DNA of 40,403 nucleotides from Cyclobacteriaceae bacterium (lineage in GTDB: Bacteria > Bacteroidota > Bacteroidia > Cytophagales > Cyclobacteriaceae): contig JAAUQL010000048.1 in the NCBI GenBank assembly GCA_012033595.1, positions 1 to 40,403 on the forward strand, read 5' to 3'. The notes under the pieces were generated by a model. The model was not told where the DNA came from. It was given only the letters and a program-made list of their open reading frames with translations, and searched no databases. Of this stretch, positions 17,340-26,924 are shown in pieces. A program made the translations under genes and the position numbers. Each line of letters begins with the position of its first letter. Position 1 is the stretch's first letter.

Positions 17340-18362
17340 ATGATCAATACCCAAATTGAGAGCATAATTTCCAGATACCTGTCGGGGGAGGCCACACCTG
17401 CTGAGCAGGACGATTTTAGAAAATGGATACTTTCTGACGCCAGGAATAGAGAGGAATTTGACAAACTGGCCTCGATTTACCAACAGACGAAATCCCGTGT
17501 GTCGGCCAGCCAGAAAGAGCGCGTCCTTGGCAAACTTCAGGATAAAATCGCCCAAAGCGATTCGCGCAACATACACAGACATCACCGGCACACACCCTGG
17601 GTAAAAATTGCCCTTGGAGCCGCTGCAGTGTTGCTAGCCATCTTTTCAGTAGGATATTTGTATTTTTTAAACTACCCCGGACCAGATTCTAATTCTGCTG
17701 TAGCCAGTGCTTTGATGATAAAGACCAATCCTATTGGTCAAAAATCAAAAATATTTTTGCCCGATGGTTCCATTGTTTGGCTCAACTCGGCCTCCACCCT
17801 TAGCTACGAAAAAGAGTTCAATGATTCGATACGGTATCTCAAGTTAGAAGGCGAAGCATTTTTCGAAGTTCAGAAGGACGCCTCGAGGCCCTTTGTGGTG
17901 CAAAGTGGACAGGTATCGACTACCGCATTGGGAACTGCCTTCAATATACAAGCTTATCACAACGAGGCCATGGTCGTTTCTTTGGTGAGAGGCAGTGTAA
18001 ATGTGGCACTGGAAAGCCAAAAGAGCGAGCGTGGTGTGGTACTCACCCAGGGCCAGGGAGTCAGGTACGACCCCGATGATGCCAACAAGTCGTTGCAGAT
18101 GATCAGCATCGATATTCTATCGGTAAACAGTTGGAAAGACGGACAATTGCGACTAAAAAACGCATCCTTGCCCAACACTATCACCATGCTGCAAAGGTGG
18201 TATGGAATTGAGATACATTGTATCAATGAGCCTTCAGGTAGCTGGAACGTTAACGGTACTTTCGACAACGAATACCTTGAAAATGTGCTCAATGCATTGA
18301 GCTTTTCTTATGGATTTGATTATACAATTAATGGTAAAAATGTGGATATAAAATTTAAATAG
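17340..18362 (+). CDS. FecR-family anti-sigma factor
   Basis: This is a 340-residue single-pass inner-membrane anti-sigma regulator. The N-terminal cytoplasmic part (about 1-85, including RYLSGEATPAEQDDFRKWI) would bind the ECF factor. A transmembrane helix covers about residues 89-110 (KIALGAAAVLLAIFSVGYLY). The periplasmic FecR domain follows (about 130-225: KIFLPDGSIVWLNSASTLSY, GEAFFEVQKD, PFVVQSG, ALGTAFNI), and then a DUF4974 domain (LPNTITMLQRWYGIEI, FDNEYLENVLNAL). It expects its signal from the STN domain of the SusC gene that follows. The length is typical and no key block is missing. Confidence 0.93.
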   Translation: MINTQIESIISRYLSGEATPAEQDDFRKWILSDARNREEFDKLASIYQQTKSRVSASQKERVLGKLQDKIAQSDSRNIHRHHRHTPWVKIALGAAAVLLAIFSVGYLYFLNYPGPDSNSAVASALMIKTNPIGQKSKIFLPDGSIVWLNSASTLSYEKEFNDSIRYLKLEGEAFFEVQKDASRPFVVQSGQVSTTALGTAFNIQAYHNEAMVVSLVRGSVNVALESQKSERGVVLTQGQGVRYDPDDANKSLQMISIDILSVNSWKDGQLRLKNASLPNTITMLQRWYGIEIHCINEPSGSWNVNGTFDNEYLENVLNALSFSYGFDYTINGKNVDIKFK

Positions 18363-18394
18363 AGCTGCCTATGAAAAAAGAATAAACACAAAAA

Positions 18395-18419
18395 AACCGG
18401 TGAAAAAAATCCACCGGTT
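18395..18419 (+). other. Hairpin between fecR and the first susC
   Basis: AACCGGTG (18395-18402) and CACCGGTT (18412-18419) form a perfect 8-bp stem around AAAAAAATC. No T-run follows, so it is a weak terminator or an RNA-stabilising structure separating the regulator pair from the high-level susC transcript. A second, looser GCGAGT/ACTCGC pairing lies just downstream (about 18434-18466). Confidence 0.45.
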
Positions 18420-18516
18420 GGTAATCGGCGCTAAGCGAGTGACAGATTTGGCGGTTTGCAACTCGCGTCTAGCAAATTGTTTAAGTATTTTTTAATCACC
18501 TAAACTCAACAAATAT

Positions 18517-21500
18517 ATGAAATTTAAACTATTACGATACGTAATTATGCTATCGAAATCTGCACTCAGGATATGGGTTGTACAGCTGCTTTGTATAAGC
18601 CTGGCCCTAGGAAGTGACGGCAACGCACAGAGCGCTGTCAGCGTGAAGAAAACCAAAATTGAGGTTGGTTTTCAAAATGCAAAACTTCCTGATGTTCTCT
18701 CCAAAATAGAGAGTGAAACCACCTACAAATTCATTTACGATGCCAAAGACCTGGGCGAAAAACCCACTTTTAGCATTTCGAATAAAACACGAACCGTTGC
18801 GGATTTGCTTATTGAAATTTCTAAATCATGCGATCTGTATTTTAAGCAAGTCAACAACAACATTAGTGTGAAACAAGGCAAAGTGGCCGGTATGCAAGGT
18901 GAAAGCCTGCAAGTGATCATTGACGGAATAGAAGTGACGGGCAAGGTGATTTCCGGTGAAGACAACACCGGCATTCCCGGTGTCAATATTGTGCTGAAAG
19001 GCACCTCGATAGGTACCATCACAGATGTGAACGGCAATTACACCATAGAAGTGCCTGGCGCCGATGCGACACTGGTTTTTAGTTCTGTCGGATATCGGAC
19101 TCAGGAAGTGCAAGTCAATAACAAGGGGGTGATTGATGTGGTGCTCAATGCCGACGTTACTGCCCTGGATGAAATTGTGGTGATAGGCTATGGCGAGCAA
19201 AGGAAAGCAAGCGTAGTGGGCTCCATCGTGCAGACTTCCGGTGAGCAACTCATGCAATCTGGCGGGGTTAGTACCATCGGGCAGGCGCTCTCGGGCAGGC
19301 TTCCTGGGGTCATCACGGTGATGTCGAGTGGAAGACCCGGTGCTGAAGCACCTCAAATTTTTATTCGCGGACAAAGCACATGGAATGGTGGCGGTCAGCC
19401 TTTGATTTTGGTTGATGGTATAGAACGTAGCATGAATGATATCGATATCAACGAAGTGGAAAATATATCGGTGCTCAAAGATGCTTCGGCAACAGCTGTA
19501 TATGGAGTAAAGGGCGCCAATGGGGTAATTTTGATCACCACCAAACGGGGCAAATCGGGTAAGACTCAACTATCGATTTCAGCAAACTCTACGGTAAAAA
19601 CACCTTCGAAACTGCCGGACAAATACGATGCTTTCGACGGTTACGGTGTGGTAAATGAGGCCATAGTCCGCGAAGTGGCCATGAAAGAAGAGAGCTGGCA
19701 GGATTTTGTTCCAGAAGAAGAAAGATACAAATACCGGTTTCCGGCCAACCAATATGAAAGAGAACGCTACCCAAACCCACTGTGGAAAGATTTGGTGTTG
19801 AAGGACTATGCCATGGATCACCGGGTCAACTTATCTGTTCGGGGTGGTACCGACTTTGCCAAATATTTTGGGTCCTTGTCGTATCAGCATGTAGGAGATA
19901 TCTTTAATGCCGGCAAATTTGACAATGGGCGCGATTATACTACCCGCTTCGACTACAACAGGTACAACTACAGAAGCAACCTCGATTTTGACCTTACTAA
20001 AACCACCAAGTTTTCGGTAAACCTTGCAGGGTACTACGGGGTGCAAAACGGCAACGCCGGCGATATGCGCCTCATCAACTCTGCGGTTTATATACAGCCT
20101 CCGGGGCTCTACTATCCGCTACACGAAGATGGCACCTATGGCGATGCCAATACCAACATTTGGGATCATACCAACCCGGTGATGGTCATGACCACTAAAG
20201 GCTCTACCAAAGAACACCGGATACAGGTAAATAGTGATTTTGCCCTGGAGCAAAAGCTCGATTTCATTACTCCGGGTCTAAAGTTTAGAGGATCCATTTC
20301 TTATGACAACAACTGGAAGGGCAATTCGGGGATTTCCGAGCCCAACCCGGGTGGTATAGACAATGTGATCAAAAAAGTATATCTGGATAATGGTGACGAA
20401 CTCCTCATCACGCCTGCAGGCACCAATCAGTATGACTTCGTGTTGATGCCCTGGAGCAGAAATGCTTTTTCTATTTTAGATAGCGACACCGAAAGAAGGC
20501 TGTTTTACATGTTTCAGTTCAACTATGACAGAACCTTCGGCGACAAGCATAATGTAAGTGTATTGGCGTTGATGAACAGGGAAAAATACGCCTATGGGTC
20601 TATGTTTCCGCGTTACCGTGAAGATTGGGTAGGCAGGTTCACCTACAACTACGACTATCGCTATTTTATCGATATCAATGGCGCATACAACGGCTCTGAG
20701 CAATTTGGTCCTGGTTATCGTTTTGACCTTTTCCCTTCTATTGCACTGGGTTGGACGGTTTCTAATGAAAGTTTTATGGATGGTGCTACCTGGCTCGACA
20801 ATTTGAAATTCAGAGGATCTTACGGAATAGTCGGTGACGATAGAGTGAGCAACAAAAGATGGTTGTACATTACCCAGTGGGCATCGGGAGGCAGCGCATT
20901 TATGGCTACTCAAAATGTGTGGGGCGCCAGATCACCCTATACCTTTTTCAAGGAAGATGTAATAGGAAACCCGGATTTGCATTGGGAAACATCCACAAAA
21001 GCCAACTATGGCCTCGACATGGCGGTATTCAATAATCTCATCACCCTTGAGGCAGATTATTTTACCGAACAGCGAAATGATATTCTAATCGCAGGCAATG
21101 AACAGGCTGTTCCAGACCATGCGGGTATCAGGGCGCCTGAGGCAAATCTTGGACGAACAGAAGTTAGTGGTTTTGAAATAAGTGTAGGGGTGAATCATTA
21201 CATCAATCCAAAGCTAAAAGTTTGGGCAAACCTCAACTACGCCAAAGCCAAAGATAAAATTCTATTCAAAGCAGAACCTGAGCTTCGCGAAGCACATCTC
21301 AAAGAAGAAAATTACGCGATTGGCTTGCCAAAATTGAGCATCAACGATTATCTGATGACCAGTTGGAACGATGTGTATATGTCAGTGCCATTTGAAACAG
21401 ATCAAGAATTGAGAAGACCAGGCTATTACGATTTGGTGGACTTCAACGCCGATGGCATTCATCAGGATAATTTCGACAGGGCTCCCTACGGGTATCCGGA

Positions 21501-21972
21501 ACGACCGCAAGATTCATGGAATGTGAGCCTGGGTACCGAATACAAGGGATTTAGCATAATGATACAATTTTATGGCGCATTCAATGCGACCAAAAACCTG
21601 ACCACATGGGATTTTCATAATCAGACGGCACTATTTTTCGATCACTACAGCGACTATTGGTCGATAGACAATCCCGAAGGAGAATACATTCTTCCAGGTT
21701 GGAGAGCGGGTGGTGCTACCGATGCTACAAGGCATTGGTTTGATGCCTCTTACGTGCGGCTCAAAACAGCCGAAATCGCCTACAGTTTGCCAAAACATGT
21801 TAGTGGGCGAATGGGAATCGCTGACATCCGGTTTTTTGTGAATGGCAACAACCTCTTTTTGTGGTCTCACCTGCCAGACGACAGGGAAGTAAATGGAGAC
21901 AACGAAGCCAGTTCCAGAGGAGATTATCCAACATTTAGGCGTGTCAACGTCGGCTTCAATGTCAACTTCTAA
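18517..21972 (+). CDS. SusC/RagA TonB-linked outer membrane transporter with STN domain (XusA-like)
   Basis: This 1151-residue TonB-dependent glycan importer has an extended signal peptide (cleavage near NAQS, residue 38) and then an STN signalling domain (about 48-118, IEVGFQNAKLPDVLSKIES and onward) that should contact FecR. A carboxypeptidase-regulatory-like domain follows (about 140-220, VTGKVISGEDNTGIPGVNIV). The plug domain begins at DEIVVIGYGEQRKASVVGSI (about 218) and ends with NGVILITTKRGK; the rest is the 22-strand barrel, ending FRRVNVGFNVNF with a terminal aromatic. It pairs with the SusD gene 11 bp downstream, which forms the lid. STN plus ECF/FecR implies substrate-induced expression. 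Position one of a SusC-D-C-D series matches XusA of the Prevotella xylan system. Confidence 0.95.
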   Translation: MKFKLLRYVIMLSKSALRIWVVQLLCISLALGSDGNAQSAVSVKKTKIEVGFQNAKLPDVLSKIESETTYKFIYDAKDLGEKPTFSISNKTRTVADLLIEISKSCDLYFKQVNNNISVKQGKVAGMQGESLQVIIDGIEVTGKVISGEDNTGIPGVNIVLKGTSIGTITDVNGNYTIEVPGADATLVFSSVGYRTQEVQVNNKGVIDVVLNADVTALDEIVVIGYGEQRKASVVGSIVQTSGEQLMQSGGVSTIGQALSGRLPGVITVMSSGRPGAEAPQIFIRGQSTWNGGGQPLILVDGIERSMNDIDINEVENISVLKDASATAVYGVKGANGVILITTKRGKSGKTQLSISANSTVKTPSKLPDKYDAFDGYGVVNEAIVREVAMKEESWQDFVPEEERYKYRFPANQYERERYPNPLWKDLVLKDYAMDHRVNLSVRGGTDFAKYFGSLSYQHVGDIFNAGKFDNGRDYTTRFDYNRYNYRSNLDFDLTKTTKFSVNLAGYYGVQNGNAGDMRLINSAVYIQPPGLYYPLHEDGTYGDANTNIWDHTNPVMVMTTKGSTKEHRIQVNSDFALEQKLDFITPGLKFRGSISYDNNWKGNSGISEPNPGGIDNVIKKVYLDNGDELLITPAGTNQYDFVLMPWSRNAFSILDSDTERRLFYMFQFNYDRTFGDKHNVSVLALMNREKYAYGSMFPRYREDWVGRFTYNYDYRYFIDINGAYNGSEQFGPGYRFDLFPSIALGWTVSNESFMDGATWLDNLKFRGSYGIVGDDRVSNKRWLYITQWASGGSAFMATQNVWGARSPYTFFKEDVIGNPDLHWETSTKANYGLDMAVFNNLITLEADYFTEQRNDILIAGNEQAVPDHAGIRAPEANLGRTEVSGFEISVGVNHYINPKLKVWANLNYAKAKDKILFKAEPELREAHLKEENYAIGLPKLSINDYLMTSWNDVYMSVPFETDQELRRPGYYDLVDFNADGIHQDNFDRAPYGYPERPQDSWNVSLGTEYKGFSIMIQFYGAFNATKNLTTWDFHNQTALFFDHYSDYWSIDNPEGEYILPGWRAGGATDATRHWFDASYVRLKTAEIAYSLPKHVSGRMGIADIRFFVNGNNLFLWSHLPDDREVNGDNEASSRGDYPTFRRVNVGFNVNF

Positions 21973-21983
21973 AGCATAACATT

Positions 21984-23807
21984 ATGAAAAAATATATAGC
22001 AGTTATTTTTATAGCAGCTTCACTATTTGTGTTTAGTGGTTGCGAAGATTATTTGGACAAATCGATCGAAACAGATTTGGCTATTGACGATGTATTCAAA
22101 AACTTTGTTAATGCCCAGGGTTTTGTAGAGGAGATGTACGCGCAAATGGTGGATTATGGTACCGCCATGCACTGGCAGTCTTATATGTGCCTGGGCGAAG
22201 ATGCCGTGGGCAGTGATACCTGGATGTTTGACTACCGGATAGACGAAGGTAGATACTGGAGCTGGGATCAAAACGATGGAATGGGAACGATTTTTTATCT
22301 GAACCGACCCTGGAACAATCCTCCACATCCCAATACCAATGCCGAATTGCCTTTTGAACGAAGCGGTATTTGGAATAGTAGCTGGCCTGGCATTCGCAAA
22401 GCAAATATTGTTATTGCCAATGTCGATGAATTAATGGTAGATGCCACCCAGGACGAGAGGAATGTCATTCTTGGGCAGGCGTATTTTTTTAGGGCATTTT
22501 TTCATCATGAATTGATGAAGTTTTGGGGTCCTCTGCCGTACATCACCGAAGTATTGGATGCGACCAATTGGCAAATACCCAGACCAAAAACCTGGAACGA
22601 AAACGTAGAATTGTTTAAAAGTGATCTCAAAAAGGCAGCTGAACTTCTGCCGGTTGATTGGAATGAAATGGCGTATGGCCAAAAATCATTAAATGACAAT
22701 CAATTCAGGATCACCAAAGGGGCGGCATGGGGTCTGCTGGGCAAGCACCTCCTTTTTGCAGCCAGTCCGCTGATGAAGGGTTCCAAAGACCCTTATGACT
22801 ACGACAAGCAACTGTGCATCGAGGCAGTAGATGCATTTAATGAGCTGTTTAAAATAGCAAAAACCGGAAGGTATGAATTGGCAGCGTGGAATAATTATGA
22901 AGAGGTATTCTATGGTTTCAACTACAACTATCCTTTGGGCAAAGAAATGATCTTTAGCCAGCCGGGTACTGTGGCATGGTTTCCACGTTTTCTGGCGATG
23001 GCGTTTCAGTTAGCAACACACGACAACCAGAGTAATATGCACTCCCCCACACACAATTACATTCATAATTATTTTGGGATGAACGACGGGCTGGCATGTG
23101 AGGATAGTCCGCTCTACGATGCCAGCAAACCTTTTGAAAACAGAGATTCTCGTTTTTATAAATGGATTGTGGTTGATGGAGATCAATTGATCGAAAATCT
23201 AGGTGCTGCTACCGGCGACAATGAAAAGCACCGCTATGCTCAGTTTTATGATGGAGGAGCGCATCGCAGACCCACCACCAATGTTGGCACTCAAACAGGA
23301 TACCTGGTTAAAAAGTGGTACCCCCGTTCTTTCAATAAATTCGACAATAGAATTGATGGAATGATGCCCTTCAGATTGCACATGCGCTATACCGATGTTT
23401 ATTTGATGTTTGCCGAAGCTGCGGCTATTGCCTATGGCCCGGATGCATCGACCCCTGCAGGTATGTCATCGGCAGATGCCATCAATGCACTGAGAGATCG
23501 TGCCGGTATGCCACATGTACAAGCTATCTACCTGGCCAACCCACAAAAATATATGGATGAAGTCAGGCGGGAAAGGGCCGTAGAACTCAGCTATGAAGGC
23601 CATCGATGGATGGATGTGCGTAGATGGAGGTTGGGTGAAGACATGAAGTATAAGCTGAAAACGGGCTTGAGGTTCGACAAAGACCATACCTACTTCAAAG
23701 AAGAGGTGATCAGAACCAAGGTGTTTGATGAGCGGCACTATTGGCTGCCTTTGCCACAGGGCTATACAGAATTGTATCCTGGTTTCGACCAAAACCCCGG
23801 CTGGTAA
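21984..23807 (+). CDS. SusD/RagB-family surface glycan-binding lipoprotein (XusB-like)
   Basis: This is a 607-residue SusD-family outer-membrane lipoprotein. The signal MKKYIAVIFIAASLFVFSGC places the lipidated Cys at 20. TPR-type SusD blocks include RKANIVIANVDELM, GQAYFFRAFFHHELMKFWGP and the C-terminal AINALRDRAGMP and RRERAVELSYEGHRWMDVRR, with the usual end PGFDQNPGW. It should sit as the lid on the SusC encoded 11 bp upstream and bind oligosaccharides at the cell surface. Many aromatic residues fit a sugar-binding face, but the exact glycan cannot be read. Confidence 0.94.
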   Translation: MKKYIAVIFIAASLFVFSGCEDYLDKSIETDLAIDDVFKNFVNAQGFVEEMYAQMVDYGTAMHWQSYMCLGEDAVGSDTWMFDYRIDEGRYWSWDQNDGMGTIFYLNRPWNNPPHPNTNAELPFERSGIWNSSWPGIRKANIVIANVDELMVDATQDERNVILGQAYFFRAFFHHELMKFWGPLPYITEVLDATNWQIPRPKTWNENVELFKSDLKKAAELLPVDWNEMAYGQKSLNDNQFRITKGAAWGLLGKHLLFAASPLMKGSKDPYDYDKQLCIEAVDAFNELFKIAKTGRYELAAWNNYEEVFYGFNYNYPLGKEMIFSQPGTVAWFPRFLAMAFQLATHDNQSNMHSPTHNYIHNYFGMNDGLACEDSPLYDASKPFENRDSRFYKWIVVDGDQLIENLGAATGDNEKHRYAQFYDGGAHRRPTTNVGTQTGYLVKKWYPRSFNKFDNRIDGMMPFRLHMRYTDVYLMFAEAAAIAYGPDASTPAGMSSADAINALRDRAGMPHVQAIYLANPQKYMDEVRRERAVELSYEGHRWMDVRRWRLGEDMKYKLKTGLRFDKDHTYFKEEVIRTKVFDERHYWLPLPQGYTELYPGFDQNPGW

Positions 23808-23857
23808 TGCAAGAGCCACCACGCTTTTGCGATTTCTTAAACTACATTCAGAAGACA

Positions 23858-26800
23858 ATGAAGAATATAAAAAACATATTTAGAATAGCCTGTTTGATGT
23901 CCGCCACACTATGCATACTGATATTGACAGCACGTGCGCAATCGGATAAGGGCACAGATAAAATCAAAGTATCTACCATAGTGGTAGATGAGCAGGGTGA
24001 CCCGGTCGTCGGAGCAGCTGTGTACAATGCTGCCGGGAGCTTTGCGGTAACCAATGAAGATGGGGGTTTCGAATTGGAGACACCCTCAGGCGCCACGCTG
24101 GTCATCGAAAAAGATGGCTATGCTTCTCAAACCTTAGAAGTGGCTGATCTTGCAGAACAATTGACTATGCCCAAGTTGGGTCTGTTGCTGTCAGAACAGG
24201 ATTTGGTAAATGTCGGATTTTCCTATAAAAAGAAGCGCGACATTGTAGGTGCGGTAACTACCATTACCCCAAGTGAATTTATGAAATACGATAACACCCA
24301 GTGGGCCTTTGATGCCATCAACGGCAGGCTGACAGGCGTAATCGGCAGCCAAAACGTAAGGGGGTTGGGAGACGCTATGATCGTGGTAGATGGAATTCCC
24401 GGACGATTTTTGGATATCCTCAATATGGAGGAAATAGAAGAAATCACCGTGCTCAAAGATGCCAATGCCGCAGCTATGTATGGCGCCATGGGTAGAAATG
24501 GCGTCATCGTGATCACCACCAAAAGAGGCAAAGCGCATCATAAAGACGTGAATGTAAACGTGAACTATGGGGTGAAAGATCCTATTTCTTTTCCCAAATT
24601 TCTCGGTTCTGCAGATTACATGACCTTGTTCAATGAGGCCAGAGCCAATGATGGTACTTTGCCACAGTTTACCGAAGAACAAATTGAAAACTACCGGTTT
24701 GGTGATAAGATCCGGTATCCGGATATTGACTATTATTCATCGGAATATATAAAACCAAGGACGAGCTTCGCCAATGTGCTAGCCGATTTTACCGGTGGCA
24801 GCGAAAATACCCAGTACTATGTGAGTCTCGGATACAAAAGGGATGGTTCTATCATCAATCTAAATCCGGATGTCAACGCCGGCGGAAACCAGTTTAATGT
24901 CCGTGGCAACATCGACTTTAAAGTAAACGACTGGATAAAAAGTAGCATAGATATAGTGTCGGTACTTTTCGAAGAAAAGAGTGCCTTATCAAATATCCTT
25001 AGCGCCGGAACCACCCGAAAACCCTATACCTTTTCCCCCTTGCTTCCTCTGTCGTATTTTGATACTGTTGGCAATAAGACCCTGCAGGGACAGCTAAAAG
25101 CTGCCAATTTGTATGACAACAGCGTTTTGGGGGTTTCAAACGCCTTTAGAGACAACACCCCGATCGCATCAGCCTATGCAGGTGGCTACCAGAAGAATAG
25201 CTGGAAAATGACTCAATTCAATAATGCCATCGATTTTGATCTTGGTGGTATTGCGGAAGGTTTATCTGCCAAAACCTATTTGAGTTTTGACTTTTATAAC
25301 TATCAAAACACAGCTGTCCGCAATGAATATTCCTTGTACGAACCAACATGGGCAGCCGATGATGATAAAATCATTGGTCTTACCCAATATGGCCGCGATA
25401 GAAAAGACCAGGTTGAAAATATTTCTAATCCACTTTTTGTCAGACGAATGGGTTTCTATGGCACCATTAACTATGACAAGCAAATTGGTGAAAACCATCG
25501 ATTGAATCTCGCTGTTTTGGGGTTTGCCAATAGCACCCAAATCAAAAATGTGACCCAGGTAGATAGGTTCAGCCACCTCGGATGGCAGTTGGGCTATACC
25601 TACAAAGACAAGCTGATGGCCGACTTTAGTGGCTCTTATGTTCATTCCATCAAGCTCCCAGACGGAAACAGAAACGGGCTTTCACCCACGTTGGCATTGG
25701 CCTATGTACTGAGCGAAGAGGCTTTTATGCAAGGTGTGGGCTGGCTCGATTACCTCAAAATTCGAGGATCAGCTGGCAGAATATACTCTGATATTGGTAT
25801 AAGCGGCTATTATCTTTATGATGAACTCTATGACTACAACAGCGACTCCAGAAGATACTATGAATGGGGTGATGCCTATGTAAGCCGCGAAACACTGGTA
25901 GATCACGGACGCAATTTCGATTTCGATTTCGAAGAGCGTCTGGACTTCAATATAGGCTTAGAAGCCTTTGCATTTAATAAGTTGTGGGTGGAATGGAACA
26001 TGTTCAGGTCGGATATAGCCAACCAGCAAACCAGGTTGTACGCTCAATATCCAAGTTTCTACACGCCTTTTATTCCTTACAGCAACTACAATACCGACAG
26101 ATACAGCGGTACAGAGCTTGGGATTACCTATAAGGAATATGTCGGAGAGTTGGCCATAACCTTAGGCGGCAGGTTTATGTACACCATGTCTCAACGAACC
26201 AAAGTAGATGAGATTTACGAAAATGACTATCAAAACCGCCAGGGAACCTTAGTCACAGCCCTCTGGGGACTGGAAGATAGAGGCTTCTATTCGCAAAGCG
26301 ATTTCGATGCCAATGGCAAACTTATAGAAAGTCTGCCCCAACCTGCTTGGAGTAAAGTACAGCCTGGCGATATCAAATACATAGACCAAAACAAGGACGG
26401 TCAGGTAAATGACCAGGATATGGTAACTATTGGAGATTGGAGACATCCGGTAAGTTACGGTGCAGACATGAAACTGGAATACAAAAACTTCACGTTGTTT
26501 GCGTTATTTACAGGTATGGCAGGAGGAGATGCCCTCACCTCAGGCGATTACTTTTGGGTAGATGGACAAGATAAATATTCAGAGGTAGTGCTGGACAGAT
26601 GGACTCCCGAAACCGCTTCGACCGCTACGTTTCCCAGACTCACTTCAGGCGCAAGCACCAACAATTTCAGGAATTCCACTTTCTGGTTATACGACAATTC
26701 CTATTTCAAAATCCAGCGGGCACAGTTAACTTACCTGATCCCCCAGAAAACGGCAAGCAAAATATTGATGAAAAGCCTGAGACTGTATGTGGCCGGATCT

Positions 26801-26902
26801 AATCTGTTGGAGATAAGCCAAAATGCCGATCTGCGTCAATTAAATATTGGTGGTCAGCCGCAGTACAGATACTATTCAGTGGGTCTAAGGGCTATGTTTT
26901 AA
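23858..26902 (+). CDS. Second SusC/RagA TonB-linked outer membrane transporter (XusC-like)
   Basis: This is a 1014-residue SusC-family importer. The start is ATG 23858 (MKNIKNIFRIACLMSATLCI, signal peptide to about ARAQS); the frame is open upstream only by chance into the susD coding region. There is no STN domain. A carboxypeptidase-like domain (VSTIVVDEQGDPVVGAAVYN) is followed by a plug with an atypical opening (DLVNVGFSYKKKRDIVGAVT in place of the usual GYG motif) and closing NGVIVITTKRGK, then the barrel, ending YRYYSVGLRAMF. It lies 50 bp after the first susD and 22 bp before its own susD. Its lack of STN suggests transport without signalling. Confidence 0.93.
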   Translation: MKNIKNIFRIACLMSATLCILILTARAQSDKGTDKIKVSTIVVDEQGDPVVGAAVYNAAGSFAVTNEDGGFELETPSGATLVIEKDGYASQTLEVADLAEQLTMPKLGLLLSEQDLVNVGFSYKKKRDIVGAVTTITPSEFMKYDNTQWAFDAINGRLTGVIGSQNVRGLGDAMIVVDGIPGRFLDILNMEEIEEITVLKDANAAAMYGAMGRNGVIVITTKRGKAHHKDVNVNVNYGVKDPISFPKFLGSADYMTLFNEARANDGTLPQFTEEQIENYRFGDKIRYPDIDYYSSEYIKPRTSFANVLADFTGGSENTQYYVSLGYKRDGSIINLNPDVNAGGNQFNVRGNIDFKVNDWIKSSIDIVSVLFEEKSALSNILSAGTTRKPYTFSPLLPLSYFDTVGNKTLQGQLKAANLYDNSVLGVSNAFRDNTPIASAYAGGYQKNSWKMTQFNNAIDFDLGGIAEGLSAKTYLSFDFYNYQNTAVRNEYSLYEPTWAADDDKIIGLTQYGRDRKDQVENISNPLFVRRMGFYGTINYDKQIGENHRLNLAVLGFANSTQIKNVTQVDRFSHLGWQLGYTYKDKLMADFSGSYVHSIKLPDGNRNGLSPTLALAYVLSEEAFMQGVGWLDYLKIRGSAGRIYSDIGISGYYLYDELYDYNSDSRRYYEWGDAYVSRETLVDHGRNFDFDFEERLDFNIGLEAFAFNKLWVEWNMFRSDIANQQTRLYAQYPSFYTPFIPYSNYNTDRYSGTELGITYKEYVGELAITLGGRFMYTMSQRTKVDEIYENDYQNRQGTLVTALWGLEDRGFYSQSDFDANGKLIESLPQPAWSKVQPGDIKYIDQNKDGQVNDQDMVTIGDWRHPVSYGADMKLEYKNFTLFALFTGMAGGDALTSGDYFWVDGQDKYSEVVLDRWTPETASTATFPRLTSGASTNNFRNSTFWLYDNSYFKIQRAQLTYLIPQKTASKILMKSLRLYVAGSNLLEISQNADLRQLNIGGQPQYRYYSVGLRAMF

Positions 26903-26924
26903 TTAAAAAAAAACGAAGAAAATT

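Noticed and set aside
18826-19569. 247-codon frame antisense to the first susC
   Set aside because: Shadow of the SusC plug and regulatory domains, without any motif of its own.
23741-23857. Longer start for the second SusC at 23741
   Set aside because: It would overlap the end of susD and precede the signal peptide with a non-signal sequence; ATG 23858 begins a normal signal peptide.
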